Assembly: GCA_016710985.1 (NCBI GenBank)
Contig: JADJTX010000003.1
Coordinates: 186,001-250,000 of the forward strand
Source of the DNA: Ignavibacteria bacterium
Lineage (GTDB): Bacteria > Bacteroidota > Ignavibacteria > Tepidaquicellales > Tepidaquicellaceae
Direction of reading: 5' to 3'
DNA length: 64,000 nt
This document shows positions 14,988-23,380 of this stretch, one piece after another; the stretch's first letter is position 1, and each line of letters opens with the position of its first letter. The notes beneath the pieces are model-generated. The model made no database searches. It saw nothing but the letters and a program-made list of their open reading frames with translations, and was not told the DNA's origin. The translations under genes and the position numbers were made by a program.

Positions 14988-16778
14988 ATAAAGCTGTCTC
15001 GATGTCGGTACCCACCATTCATTAAACAACGGAGAATCGGGATAAGCATACCACCTTGCATTTTTAAAACGGTCGCTGTATAAATATCTTACAGGCTCAC
15101 TCCATAAAAACGTCACCGGCTGATCATCATATACGATCTTCTGCCATTTATCGAGTATCTCTTTTCTTTTAACGTCATCAAACTCGATTCTGTTTTGTTC
15201 CAGAAGTTTATCCGCCTCAGGATTATTATAGCTCATATAATTGCTTCCTTCGCTTTCAGACTGTGATGAATGCCATATCTGAAAAGGATCATCCGGCGTA
15301 ACACTCAGCTGCCATCCGGCGAAACAGGCATCAAAATTATGCTTCTTTATTTTATCAAGAAATACTGACCATTCATACTCCTGCAGGTTAGCTTCAATTC
15401 CAAGCTGTTTAAATTGCTCGATCAGAATAAGAAGTATTTTTTTTCTTTTTGGGTTTAGATTGTTTGTGAACGTAAATTTGAAATCCACCTTCTTGCCATC
15501 AATCACTTTATCCAGAATTCCGTCCCCGTCAGTATCTTTCCAGCCGGCTTCCGCAAGGAGGTCTTTTGCCTTTTGCAGATCATAAGGAATTTCAGGAAGA
15601 TCGGTATCAAGAAACCTGCTTTTTAAAAAAATATGAGACTGAACCGGAGTTGCCATGCCATACACGATCTTGTCTATCATGTCCTTTCTGTTAATGGCAT
15701 AAGCCATTGCCATCCGGACTTTTTTATCCGAAAAAATAATATTTTTGTTGTTCCAGGAAATGTAATTGTAAGATGGTTCGATCACTAATGCTTTTTTTAG
15801 ATTAAACTGTTCCGGGTTTTTTACATTTTCAACAAAATCAGTAGGCTGATAAACAACCAATTCATCTACTTCTTTATTCTTCGCCGCTACAACCGCAGCA
15901 TTCTGATCTTTTATAGTTTTAAAAACCAATTTATCGGGAAAATTTGGAATTGCGCTTTTGTTCCAGTAATTTTCATTTCTCATCAGTGAGACGGATTGTC
16001 CCGTTATCCATTTATCCAGTACATAGGGTCCGCTTCCTATGACATACTTTGCATCTCTAGAAACTTCTTCGGAGTTTATAAACTCAGCGTATTTCTGCAT
16101 TGCAGGAAATTTCTGCGGATCAAACGATCTCTGAGCTTCTGCGAGATCTTCCCAGCTGAATTTTTCGTTCGCACCGTCTTTATCTAAAATATGTTTTGGA
16201 AGAATTTCCATGTCGCCAATCGAATAGATTGCCCTGAAATACGGTTTTGACATATTGAATCTTACCCTGTATTTATTACCGTCCACTAGCTCAACACTTT
16301 TTACATCCATAAAATAATTTCTGAATGCCTGTGCATCCGTGAACGGATTCTTAATGACTTTAACTGTAAAGATAATATCTTCCCCGGTCAGAGGTTTACC
16401 GTCTGAAAATGTAACATTTTCTTTCAGGTCAAAAGTATATGAAAGGTGATCATCACTTATTACAGGCATTGATTTTGCTATCAATGGCTCAAGTTCATAG
16501 GTTATTCTGTTTATTTCCAAAAGGTTTTCATAAATATAAAGGTGTATGCCGGATGCTGTTGCATCATTGGTAACGATTGGGTTTAATTTTTCAGCATCAG
16601 ACATCACGTGCTTAATTATCCAGTCACCTTTTTCAGCATCGTTAATATCTTTAGGTGTTACTTCCGTAATTGGAAATTGTGATGTTATATTTTCCTGCGT
16701 AATTTCCTTTTTTCTTCCGCAGGATAAAAGCATGGCAGATATAAAAAGAAACGCTGTGATTAATTTAAACTTATTCAT
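14979..16778 (-). CDS. Peptide-binding lipoprotein, paralog of the one at 11550-13358
   Basis: A protein of 599 residues. The signal peptide ends A-M-L-L-S-C (lipobox, Cys20) followed by GRKKE. It is collinear and highly similar to the other family 5 binding protein throughout: MSDAEKLNPIVTNDATASGI, FSDGKPLTGEDIIFT, GSGPYVLDKW, and a shared D-T-D-G-D-G-I-L-D-K calcium-loop-like insertion. Both end in a short Tyr-[Lys/Arg]-Asn tail. A tandem duplication followed by divergence, or by insertion of hpf-hprK between the copies, would explain the layout. The two may feed the same permeases with different peptides. The gene is divergent from the plus-strand DUF2085 gene, and the 74-bp gap between them must contain both promoters. 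Confidence 0.92.
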   Translation of the reverse strand: MNKFKLITAFLFISAMLLSCGRKKEITQENITSQFPITEVTPKDINDAEKGDWIIKHVMSDAEKLNPIVTNDATASGIHLYIYENLLEINRITYELEPLIAKSMPVISDDHLSYTFDLKENVTFSDGKPLTGEDIIFTVKVIKNPFTDAQAFRNYFMDVKSVELVDGNKYRVRFNMSKPYFRAIYSIGDMEILPKHILDKDGANEKFSWEDLAEAQRSFDPQKFPAMQKYAEFINSEEVSRDAKYVIGSGPYVLDKWITGQSVSLMRNENYWNKSAIPNFPDKLVFKTIKDQNAAVVAAKNKEVDELVVYQPTDFVENVKNPEQFNLKKALVIEPSYNYISWNNKNIIFSDKKVRMAMAYAINRKDMIDKIVYGMATPVQSHIFLKSRFLDTDLPEIPYDLQKAKDLLAEAGWKDTDGDGILDKVIDGKKVDFKFTFTNNLNPKRKKILLILIEQFKQLGIEANLQEYEWSVFLDKIKKHNFDACFAGWQLSVTPDDPFQIWHSSQSESEGSNYMSYNNPEADKLLEQNRIEFDDVKRKEILDKWQKIVYDDQPVTFLWSEPVRYLYSDRFKNARWYAYPDSPLFNEWWVPTSRQLYKN

Positions 16779-16852
16779 AGTTACTTAATTTTAATTTATA
16801 AAATATTAAATATTCTAATTGATTTATTCAAGTTATTGTAATATTTTGAACC

Positions 16853-17380
16853 ATGCCCGAGTTTCATGAGAATAATACCGCTGATCCCGATCTTTCAAAA
16901 AAAGTTTACTTCAGCATTCTGACTTTAAGTTTTTTATGGACGTTAATGATTTTTCTCGCACCTCTGCTTATGCATTCCGGAGACAGTTTCAAAAACATTT
17001 CTTATTTCCTGTATATATTTTTTTCAAAAGTATGTCACCAGCAGGACGACAGATCATTTCATTTATTTGAACATGTTCTCGGAGTCTGCTCAAGATGTGT
17101 CTGGATCTACACTGGCTTTTTCATTGGTACGGTGCTGTATCCGCTGAAGTACAAACTTAACAACATTACTCCTCCTTCGGTTTTGCTTTTAATAGTAGCT
17201 TTATTCTTTTTAATTTGTGACGTAATGCTTGACAGTTTTGGAATTCTGATGAATACTTTTTTTTCCCGTTCAGTAACGGGATTTTTAATAGGTATTTCTC
17301 TTCCGCTTTATCTGATTCCGGGTTTTGTTAAATTCTTTGATGAAGTGAATTCCTTCTTGAGAAAAAAAGTAAATATATAA
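16853..17380 (+). CDS. DUF2085 membrane protein
   Basis: A protein of 175 residues with four predicted membrane segments. Between segments 1 and 2 it has the family signature: S-K-V-C-H-Q-Q with R-S-F and then V-C-S-R-C-V-W-I-Y-T-G, giving a C-H...C-x-x-C cluster that could bind a metal. DUF2085 proteins are widespread small membrane proteins of unknown function. A second, shorter member with the same cysteines is at 59790-60134. It is the first gene of a tight plus-strand set of three small membrane proteins (6-bp gap to the next). Confidence 0.85.
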   Translation: MPEFHENNTADPDLSKKVYFSILTLSFLWTLMIFLAPLLMHSGDSFKNISYFLYIFFSKVCHQQDDRSFHLFEHVLGVCSRCVWIYTGFFIGTVLYPLKYKLNNITPPSVLLLIVALFFLICDVMLDSFGILMNTFFSRSVTGFLIGISLPLYLIPGFVKFFDEVNSFLRKKVNI

Positions 17381-17386
17381 TAATTA

Positions 17387-17893
17387 ATGAATACACCTAA
17401 CAGGATAATACCAATTATTTACGGAACATCTATAATGACACTTATCGCTGTCTTTCCTCTGTTGAATTTCATAAATGTTTTTTGCTGCGCCGGTATAATG
17501 GCGGGAGGATTCGCCGGAGTTTATACTTACTGGAAACAATTGCAGAATACAGGACTTGCCTTAACAACTAAGGACGGCGGTATGATAGGGATCTTATGCG
17601 GAATATTGTCAGCAATTTTTGTAACGGGATTCGGTCTCATACTGAGTTTGTTTTCCGAAACAAACCCAATGCTGGATATAATGAAAACATTTGATGAAAT
17701 TGGAATTCAGACACCGCCGGAGATGTCAGAGTATATGGATAAGTTCTCAAATGAATATAACGAGCATGGGTTTTCACCGACCATCACAATCATTTCATTC
17801 GTAAGCAACATTATTTTGTATCCTTTGTTTGGTTCAGTCGGAGCAATTCTCGGAGTGACTTATTTAAATAAGAAAAATCCGCCGAAAGTTTGA
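17387..17893 (+). CDS. Small integral membrane protein (DUF4199-like appearance)
   Basis: A protein of 168 residues with four predicted membrane segments. There is a double cysteine before a Gly-rich turn in the second segment (FCCAGIMAGGFAGVYTYW), a K-D-G-G-M-I-G-I-L-C-G-I-L block in the third, and a soluble loop (about 85-125) before the last. The general look is that of DUF4199 proteins in Bacteroidota, but I cannot confirm the family. It sits between a DUF2085 and a DUF2752 gene: 6 bases after the former, and its TGA overlaps the TTG start of the latter, so the three are co-transcribed and probably translationally coupled. Function unknown. Confidence 0.75.
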   Translation: MNTPNRIIPIIYGTSIMTLIAVFPLLNFINVFCCAGIMAGGFAGVYTYWKQLQNTGLALTTKDGGMIGILCGILSAIFVTGFGLILSLFSETNPMLDIMKTFDEIGIQTPPEMSEYMDKFSNEYNEHGFSPTITIISFVSNIILYPLFGSVGAILGVTYLNKKNPPKV

Positions 17894-18327
17894 ATTTCTT
17901 AACTTTAAAAAAAATTTCTTCGCCTGAAGCATGGAAGATTAGGGGTTTCTTATTAGGTTTTATAATATTCGGATTTCTAAGCACTATATTTTATCCCCTT
18001 GATCTGCTGAGGAATTATTTTCCCGGGATATTCAGATATGACAGTTCGTGCATCATGCTGAACGTGTTCGGAATTCCGTGCCCGTTCTGCGGAATGTCAC
18101 ATGCATTCTCTGAGTTTGTCAATCTGGATTTTTCAAAAAGTCTTTATTACAATCCTTCATCGGTAATTTTCTTTTCATTTTTAGGAATCATCTGTTTGAG
18201 TATTTTTGTATTGAGTTTAATTAACTATAAAGTCACAGTTACATTTAATAAAAGAACTTTTTTAATTTTGATGCTGGTTATACTGGTAATCTGGATACTT
18301 AATATATATTTTGGCCATAGATCTTGA
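17890..18327 (+). CDS. DUF2752 membrane protein
   Basis: A protein of 145 residues. The start is a TTG that overlaps the upstream stop (TTGA), giving a protein that begins with residues before the first membrane segment. It carries the DUF2752 signature G-I-P-C-P-F-C-G-M-S-H-A-F followed about 20 residues later by L-Y-Y-N-P-S. The C-P-x-C-G motif probably sits at a membrane face. Three membrane segments are predicted. DUF2752 proteins are small inner-membrane proteins of unknown role, often near TM2 or CD225-type genes. It is the last gene of the three-gene set. Confidence 0.85.
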   Translation: MNFLTLKKISSPEAWKIRGFLLGFIIFGFLSTIFYPLDLLRNYFPGIFRYDSSCIMLNVFGIPCPFCGMSHAFSEFVNLDFSKSLYYNPSSVIFFSFLGIICLSIFVLSLINYKVTVTFNKRTFLILMLVILVIWILNIYFGHRS

Positions 18328-18493
18328 TCGGATTGATCAATAATTCTTAAACTTATTTAATCCAAAGTGCCTACAACTAACTCAACAGCTTAAAACTTCT
18401 TTCTGTCTGTTTCAATGTAATGGAGAATGACCGGGGTTCAGATTTAATTTCCACAATCATTTAATAAATAAAAAAAAAACAAAATAATTAGTC

Positions 18494-19576
18494 ATGTTTG
18501 AATATTCGGGTTCGTTACATATGCATTCAAAATACTCCGATGGTTCAGGGACAGTTGAAGAGATCGGAAGTGCCGCTGAGGAATCAAATCTTGATTTTAT
18601 TATTCTTACAGATCATAATACTTTAAAAGCAAAAGAAAAGGGGTATGAAAAATGGTTCGGGAAAACCATGCTGATAGTCGGCTATGAAGTAAATGACATT
18701 AAAAATAAAAATCATTATCTGGTTTTCGGACTGGATAAAGTCGTCGGAACTTTTGAAAAACTGCCCGACGGAGATCTCGGTAACCGTCTTTCAGCAGTTG
18801 AATACGTAAGTGAAATAAAGAAGAGGGGCGGGATAGGTTTTCTTGCGCATCCTCACGAAGAAAGAAAGCAGCTGGCCGGACACCCTTCATATCCATGGAC
18901 TGCATGGGAATCAGAGGACTTTACGGGAATTGAAATCTGGAATCATATGAGCGAATGGGCTGAAGGTCTCAATGATTCAAACAAGCTCCAAAGATTTATT
19001 CATCCGCTGAAATCAATAATTGCTCCGCCGGAAATTACTTTAAAAAAATGGGATGAACTTAATGAAAAAAGAAAAGTGGTAGCCATCGGGGGAATAGATG
19101 CTCACGCTCATAAACATAATATAATGGGATTTGAGTTTGAGATATTTGCTTATAAAGTTTTATTTAAATCAATCCGGACACATGTTCTTTTAGACAAGGA
19201 AATTAACAAAGGCAGCAGTGAAAGTTTTGAGTCTGATAAAAATCAGATTATCGATGCATTAGGAAAGGGAAGAAGCTTTATCGTTAACAGCTATTACGGA
19301 AACGGAAAAGGATTCCGTTTTATTGCTGAATATGACGGAAAAAATTATACCATGGGTGATGAGATAAAATTTGACAAAAGTAAAAATAAAAAAATAATTT
19401 TGAGAACTTTTCTTCCTTCGGAAGCAAAGATCCGGCTTATACATAACGGCAAATGTGCAGATGAATTAACAGGGCTGGACTCTATCTGGGACAGTGATGA
19501 AAGCGGATCCTACAGAATTGAGGTATGGAAGGATAGCAGGGGATGGATTTTTTCCAATCATATCAGAGTATCATAA
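18494..19576 (+). CDS. PHP-domain metal-dependent phosphoesterase
   Basis: A protein of 360 residues without a signal peptide. The PHP domain (about 1-225) shows its metal-binding motifs: L-H-M-H-S-K-Y-S-D-G (H8, H10, D16), L-T-D-H-N-T, F-L-A-H-P-H and the closing G-I-D-A-H-A-H. The C-terminal part (about 240-360) is beta-rich and probably an accessory domain. PHP proteins of this kind hydrolyse phosphoesters such as nucleotide or histidinol phosphates using a trinuclear metal centre; the substrate is unknown. An A-tract lies just before the start. It probably begins a plus-strand run with the GroES-like protein. Confidence 0.88.
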   Translation: MFEYSGSLHMHSKYSDGSGTVEEIGSAAEESNLDFIILTDHNTLKAKEKGYEKWFGKTMLIVGYEVNDIKNKNHYLVFGLDKVVGTFEKLPDGDLGNRLSAVEYVSEIKKRGGIGFLAHPHEERKQLAGHPSYPWTAWESEDFTGIEIWNHMSEWAEGLNDSNKLQRFIHPLKSIIAPPEITLKKWDELNEKRKVVAIGGIDAHAHKHNIMGFEFEIFAYKVLFKSIRTHVLLDKEINKGSSESFESDKNQIIDALGKGRSFIVNSYYGNGKGFRFIAEYDGKNYTMGDEIKFDKSKNKKIILRTFLPSEAKIRLIHNGKCADELTGLDSIWDSDESGSYRIEVWKDSRGWIFSNHIRVS

Positions 19577-19615
19577 ATAAGCAAGGAGCAGTCAAACAAT
19601 TCCGGATCAAATAAT

Positions 19616-19993
19616 ATGCAGACAAAACACGAAAATAAATTAGATAAATTAATTGTGATCGGAGATAAAATACTGATCAAATCAAAAACCCCTTCAGAGA
19701 AAACCAATACCGGCTTATATCTTCCTCCCGGCGTACAGGAAAAGGAACAGGTTCAAAGCGGATATGTAATGAAAGCAGGACCCGGCTATCCTGTCCCGTT
19801 ACCAACAGAAGATGAATCCTGGAAAAAATCCGAAGAAAGAATACGCTACATACCGCTTCAGGTAAAAGAAGGTGACCTTGCTATTTTTTTACAAAGAGAC
19901 GCCATCGAAGTAATTTATCAAAATGAGAAATATTATATTGTTCCTCAGCATTCCATTCTTTTAATAGAACGGGATGATGGATTGTTTGAGTGA
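19616..19993 (+). CDS. GroES-like co-chaperonin family protein, divergent
   Basis: A protein of 125 residues that shows the Cpn10 fold: L-I-V-I-G-D-K-I-L-I-K at the start, T-N-T-G-L-Y-L-P-P-G (the mobile-loop position, where GroES has a T-x-x-G-[IL]-x-[IL]-P-form), then G-Y-V-M-K-A-G-P-G, and a final beta strand (HSILLIERDD). It is about 30 residues longer than GroES because of a Pro/Glu/Ser-rich insertion (YPVPLPTEDESWKKSEERIR). No groEL lies next to it. It is therefore more likely an accessory Cpn10 paralog than the main co-chaperonin. Confidence 0.8.
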   Translation: MQTKHENKLDKLIVIGDKILIKSKTPSEKTNTGLYLPPGVQEKEQVQSGYVMKAGPGYPVPLPTEDESWKKSEERIRYIPLQVKEGDLAIFLQRDAIEVIYQNEKYYIVPQHSILLIERDDGLFE

Positions 19994-20074
19994 TGTTTAT
20001 CACTGAATTTAATTTATTTATCGGATTCACTCATTTTTTCTTTTTTATTTAAAATTGTATCTAATATATTATTT

Positions 20075-20545
20075 ATGAAAGACCACTTTGTAAATTTATT
20101 TCAATACGAAAATTGGGCTAATAAGGAAATAGCGGATTCCCTAATGGGTGTTAATGATCTGCCTGAAAAAATATTATCAATAATGTCACATATAATTAAT
20201 GCTCAGACAGTGTGGCTCAGCAGAATTAAAAATGAATCTTGTGAAGTTACAGTATGGCAGGTTTATGAAAAGTCGGGAATTCAGGAAGCATTGAATAAAT
20301 CGTCTTCCGGTTTGAGTGAATTCATCAACACCATTTCAGAAAATGATCTCGGAAAAATTATAAGTTATTCGAATACCAAAGGTGAAAAATTCAATACTGC
20401 TTTAGAAGACATTCTAACTCACCTTACACACCACTCTGCTTATCACCGCGGGCAGATCGTTTTAATGTTTAAGACTTTAATTCCGGTTTTGCCTAATACT
20501 GATTATATATTTTTTATGAGAAACATCGTGAATCGTGAATCGTGA
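20075..20545 (+). CDS. DinB/YfiT-family putative metalloenzyme
   Basis: A protein of 156 residues. It has the four-helix DinB layout: L-F-Q-Y-E-N-W-A-N-K at the first helix, a metal-ligand His in the second (MSHIINAQTVWLSRI) and the paired histidines in L-T-H-H-S-A-Y-H-R-G-Q, which complete the His triad. Family members are often thiol-dependent transferases or hydrolases; the substrate here is unknown. Its final codons (Asn-Arg-Glu-Ser-stop) are encoded by the tandem heptamer cgtgaat, so the C-terminus has been shaped by the repeat. The next gene starts 32 bases later within the same array. Confidence 0.88.
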   Translation: MKDHFVNLFQYENWANKEIADSLMGVNDLPEKILSIMSHIINAQTVWLSRIKNESCEVTVWQVYEKSGIQEALNKSSSGLSEFINTISENDLGKIISYSNTKGEKFNTALEDILTHLTHHSAYHRGQIVLMFKTLIPVLPNTDYIFFMRNIVNRES

Positions 20546-20580
20546 ATACTCAAATACTCAATACTCAATACTTACTTATG
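20524..20580. repeat. Heptamer array joining two genes (CGTGAAT then ACTCAAT, 8 units)
   Basis: Units catcgtg, aatcgtg, aatcgtg, aatactc, aaatactc, aatactc, aatactt and acttatg. The array contains the TGA stop of the DinB gene and ends with the ATG of the DUF5996 gene. An upstream in-frame ATG at 20542 exists only because of the repeat. Confidence 0.85.
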
Positions 20581-21501
20581 AAATACAGAAAAGATCTCTG
20601 GCAGCCGTTGCACTGGAATGAATGGCGTGATACAGCAAATACGGTTCATCTTTTTACACAAATAATCGGGAAGATAAGATTGGCATTAATGCCAATGCAG
20701 GCAGAGTGGGCGCAGGTGCCTCTTACATTGACTTCATCGGGAATAGCCTCTTTAAGCATGCCCGTTCATTACGGATCAGTGGATATAATATTTGATTTCA
20801 TGAAACATGAATTGCTCTTTAATGCCAGTGACGCAAGATCAAAGTCATTTCCTCTGAAAGACAAAAGTGTTGCTGGATTTTATAAAGAAACGATTAAGAC
20901 TTTAGACGAACTTGATGTTCAGGTTAAGATCAACCCAATGTCTGTTGAAATGAAAACGGCAATTAAAATGGATACGGATGAAGAGCATAAGACATATGAT
21001 GAAAAAGCAGTCCGGAGATGGTGGCACTTGCAGCTGATAATAGGAAATATTTTCAATGAATTCAGGAGCAGATTTTCAGGGAAGGTAAGTCCTGTTAATT
21101 TTTTCTGGGGCAGTTTTGATCTTTCTATTACTTTTTTTTCAGGAAAGTTTCTCGATCCTAGACCGGAGTTTGATCTTATATACCGCGTTGCAATGGATGC
21201 AGAACAGGCAACAATAGGCTTCTGGCCCGGTAATGATGAATCCCCCGAACCAATATTCTTTGCCTATACATATCCAAAACCCGATGGGTACGAAAAAGTA
21301 AAAGTAATGCCTGTATCGGCTGTATGGTCAAATGAAAAAGGCGAATTCATTCTTCCTTACGAATCCATTCGTGAAGATGATCCCGGTAAATCCATTCTTG
21401 AATTTTGTGAAAGTTCGTATAATGAAGGAGTAAGACTTGCCGGTTGGGATTTAAAATTACTCGAACACAAACCTCCTGTTGCAAAACCAAAAAATAATTA
21501 A
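20578..21501 (+). CDS. DUF5996-family protein
   Basis: A protein of 307 residues. I place the start at the ATG 20578 (MKYRKDLWQPLHWNEWRDT), not at 20542, since the 12 extra residues (MNTQILNTQYLL) are translated heptamer repeat. The sequence shows the DUF5996 pattern: W-R-D-T near the N-terminus, H-L-F-T-Q-I-I-G-K-I-R, then A-E-W-A-Q-V-P-L-T-L-T-S-S-G, a W-G-S-F-D-L central motif, and the acidic Pro-rich F-W-P-G-N block. Soluble, cytoplasmic, function unknown. There is no Shine-Dalgarno sequence; the 5' flank is the repeat array. Confidence 0.82.
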   Translation: MKYRKDLWQPLHWNEWRDTANTVHLFTQIIGKIRLALMPMQAEWAQVPLTLTSSGIASLSMPVHYGSVDIIFDFMKHELLFNASDARSKSFPLKDKSVAGFYKETIKTLDELDVQVKINPMSVEMKTAIKMDTDEEHKTYDEKAVRRWWHLQLIIGNIFNEFRSRFSGKVSPVNFFWGSFDLSITFFSGKFLDPRPEFDLIYRVAMDAEQATIGFWPGNDESPEPIFFAYTYPKPDGYEKVKVMPVSAVWSNEKGEFILPYESIREDDPGKSILEFCESSYNEGVRLAGWDLKLLEHKPPVAKPKNN

Positions 21502-21546
21502 TGCCTGAAATTAACAAACAAGTTCATTCTGCCCTCAAAGCATTTC

Positions 21547-21582
21547 ACCAAAGAGACACTAAGAACACAGGATTACAAAGAG
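21547..21582. repeat. Degenerate nonamer array ACCAAAGAG (4 units)
   Basis: Units accaaagag, acactaaga, acacaggat and tacaaagag. These match the style of the CACAAAG nonamers at 820-946 and 40452-40478. The rest of the 156-bp gap before the adenine deaminase gene is a heptamer array. Confidence 0.55.
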
Positions 21583-21612
21583 ATTATTTTTTGTATCCGA
21601 AGTTTTATCAAG

Positions 21613-21660
21613 TGTACTCAATACTCAATACACAATACTTAATACTTAATACTTAATATG
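21613..21660. repeat. Heptamer array AATACTC/AATACTT ending at a start codon (6-7 units)
   Basis: Units tgtactc, aatactc, aatacac, aatactt, aatactt and aatactt, then aatATGa, in which the ATG is the start of the adenine deaminase gene. The ribosome-binding region is therefore entirely repeat and contains no Shine-Dalgarno sequence. Confidence 0.9.
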
Positions 21661-23292
21661 AAAACACATTCTTTCACGTTATCCGGTAACATCGTTGATA
21701 TTCAGAACAAAAAAATATTCCCCGGTACAGTCACTGTAAAAGATTCAAAGATTTTTAAGATTGAAGAAAACAAAAACGCATACGATAATTATATACTACC
21801 GGGTTTTGTAGATGCGCATATTCACATTGAAAGCTCAACCCTTATTCCCTCGGAGTTCGCGCGGCTTTCAGTATTGAACGGAACTGTTGCAACAGTTTCT
21901 GATCCTCACGAGATAGGTAACGTTCTTGGAATAGACGGCATAAGGTATATGATAAGGAATTCAAAGAAGGTTCCCTTCAAATTTTATTTCGGCGCGCCGT
22001 CCTGCGTCCCGGCTACTTCTTTTGAAACTGCAGGCGCAGAGATCGGAGCGGAGCAGATCCGTGAACTTTTTGAAAAAGACGGTCTGCATTATCTCAGCGA
22101 AATGATGAACTACCCCGGTGTCCTTCACAAAGATCCTGTTGTGATGGAAAAAATAAAAATTGCCAAAGAACTTAACCGTCCCATTGACGGACACGCTCCG
22201 GGTTTAAAAGGTGAAGATGCAAAGAATTACATTTCGTCAGGCATTGAAACTGATCATGAATGTTATACACTCGATGAAGCACTGGATAAATTAAAATACG
22301 GAATGAAAATAATTATACGCGAAGGTTCGGCGGCAAAGAACTATGATGCTCTTCATCCGGTAATTAAAGATCACTCCGATAATGTAATGTTTTGCAGCGA
22401 TGACAAACACCCGAATGATCTGATCGTCGGGCAGATAGATAAAATTGTTTCGCGCTCGGTTGCAAATGGCTATGATATGTTTGACGTACTGAAATGCGCT
22501 TGCATAAATCCGGTAAAGCATTACAAGCTTGATGTCGGATTGCTTATATCCGGTGACCCTGCTGATTTTATAGTTGTAAATAATTTAAAAGAGTTCAGGG
22601 TTTTAAAGACATACATTGACGGACAGCTTGTTGCAGACAATGGCAAAACATTGATTGACAGAGTAGATGAAGAAATAGTAAATAATTTTAATGCAGGTTT
22701 AAAGAAGCCATCCGATTTTGAAGTTGAAGGCAAAGAGGGAACAATCAGAGTCATTGAAGCAATTGACGGGCAGATAATTACAAATGAAATCCATTCTCCC
22801 GCAAAAATTCAAAACGGCATGCTCGTCTCAGACACGGGAAATGATGTTCTAAAGATCGCTGTTGTAGAAAGATATAAGGACGGTAAACCTGCTGTTGCTT
22901 TCATAAAAAATTTCGGATTAAAGAAAGGCGCGATAGCCTCTTGTATCGCTCACGACTCACATAACATAATTGCAGTCGGCGTGACTGACCAGGATATTTG
23001 TCATGCAGTTAATGCTGTCATCGGAAATAAAGGAGGCCTTGCAGTTGCACACGAAGGTAAGGTTGAAGTACTTCCGCTGCCTGTCGCCGGAATCATGACA
23101 ACCGAAGACGGTTATACAGTTGCGGAAAAATATACGAAGCTCGATAAACTTGTAAAGCAGCTTGGCACAAAACTTTACGCTCCGTTCATTACTCTGTCTT
23201 TCATGGCATTACCTGTAATACCGCAGCTTAAGCTGAGTGATCTCGGATTGTTTGACGGAATTAAATTTGGATTTGTTGACTTGTACACATAA
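21658..23292 (+). CDS. ade: Adenine deaminase
   Basis: A protein of 544 residues, close to the usual 540-600 of bacterial Ade. It has the amidohydrolase metal site V-D-A-H-I-H-I-E-S-S (around residue 50), D-P-H-E-I-G-N-V-L-G, the D-G-H-A-P-G and G-I-E-T-D-H-E motifs, and F-C-S-D-D-K-H-P-N-D-L. The C-terminal domain shows G-L-K-K-G-A-I-A-S and A-H-D-S-H-N-I-I-A-V-G, typical of the family. The enzyme converts adenine to hypoxanthine plus ammonia in purine salvage. The start at ATG 21658 lies inside the last unit of a heptamer array. The gene ends convergently with the minus-strand Ig-like lipoprotein gene; the 88-bp gap shows no clear terminator. Confidence 0.95.
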   Translation: MKTHSFTLSGNIVDIQNKKIFPGTVTVKDSKIFKIEENKNAYDNYILPGFVDAHIHIESSTLIPSEFARLSVLNGTVATVSDPHEIGNVLGIDGIRYMIRNSKKVPFKFYFGAPSCVPATSFETAGAEIGAEQIRELFEKDGLHYLSEMMNYPGVLHKDPVVMEKIKIAKELNRPIDGHAPGLKGEDAKNYISSGIETDHECYTLDEALDKLKYGMKIIIREGSAAKNYDALHPVIKDHSDNVMFCSDDKHPNDLIVGQIDKIVSRSVANGYDMFDVLKCACINPVKHYKLDVGLLISGDPADFIVVNNLKEFRVLKTYIDGQLVADNGKTLIDRVDEEIVNNFNAGLKKPSDFEVEGKEGTIRVIEAIDGQIITNEIHSPAKIQNGMLVSDTGNDVLKIAVVERYKDGKPAVAFIKNFGLKKGAIASCIAHDSHNIIAVGVTDQDICHAVNAVIGNKGGLAVAHEGKVEVLPLPVAGIMTTEDGYTVAEKYTKLDKLVKQLGTKLYAPFITLSFMALPVIPQLKLSDLGLFDGIKFGFVDLYT

Positions 23293-23380
23293 AGTTGATA
23301 TTTGATAGTTTATATCCAAACTCAAGAGATATATCTAAAGTCAAAAACAGAAATGATGTATACCACATATTCTGCTCATT

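Noticed and set aside
19993..20045. Terminator after the GroES-like gene
   Set aside because: A short agtgat/atcact hairpin and a later T-rich stretch exist, but the T-run is about 40 bases from the stem, so the structure is not convincing.
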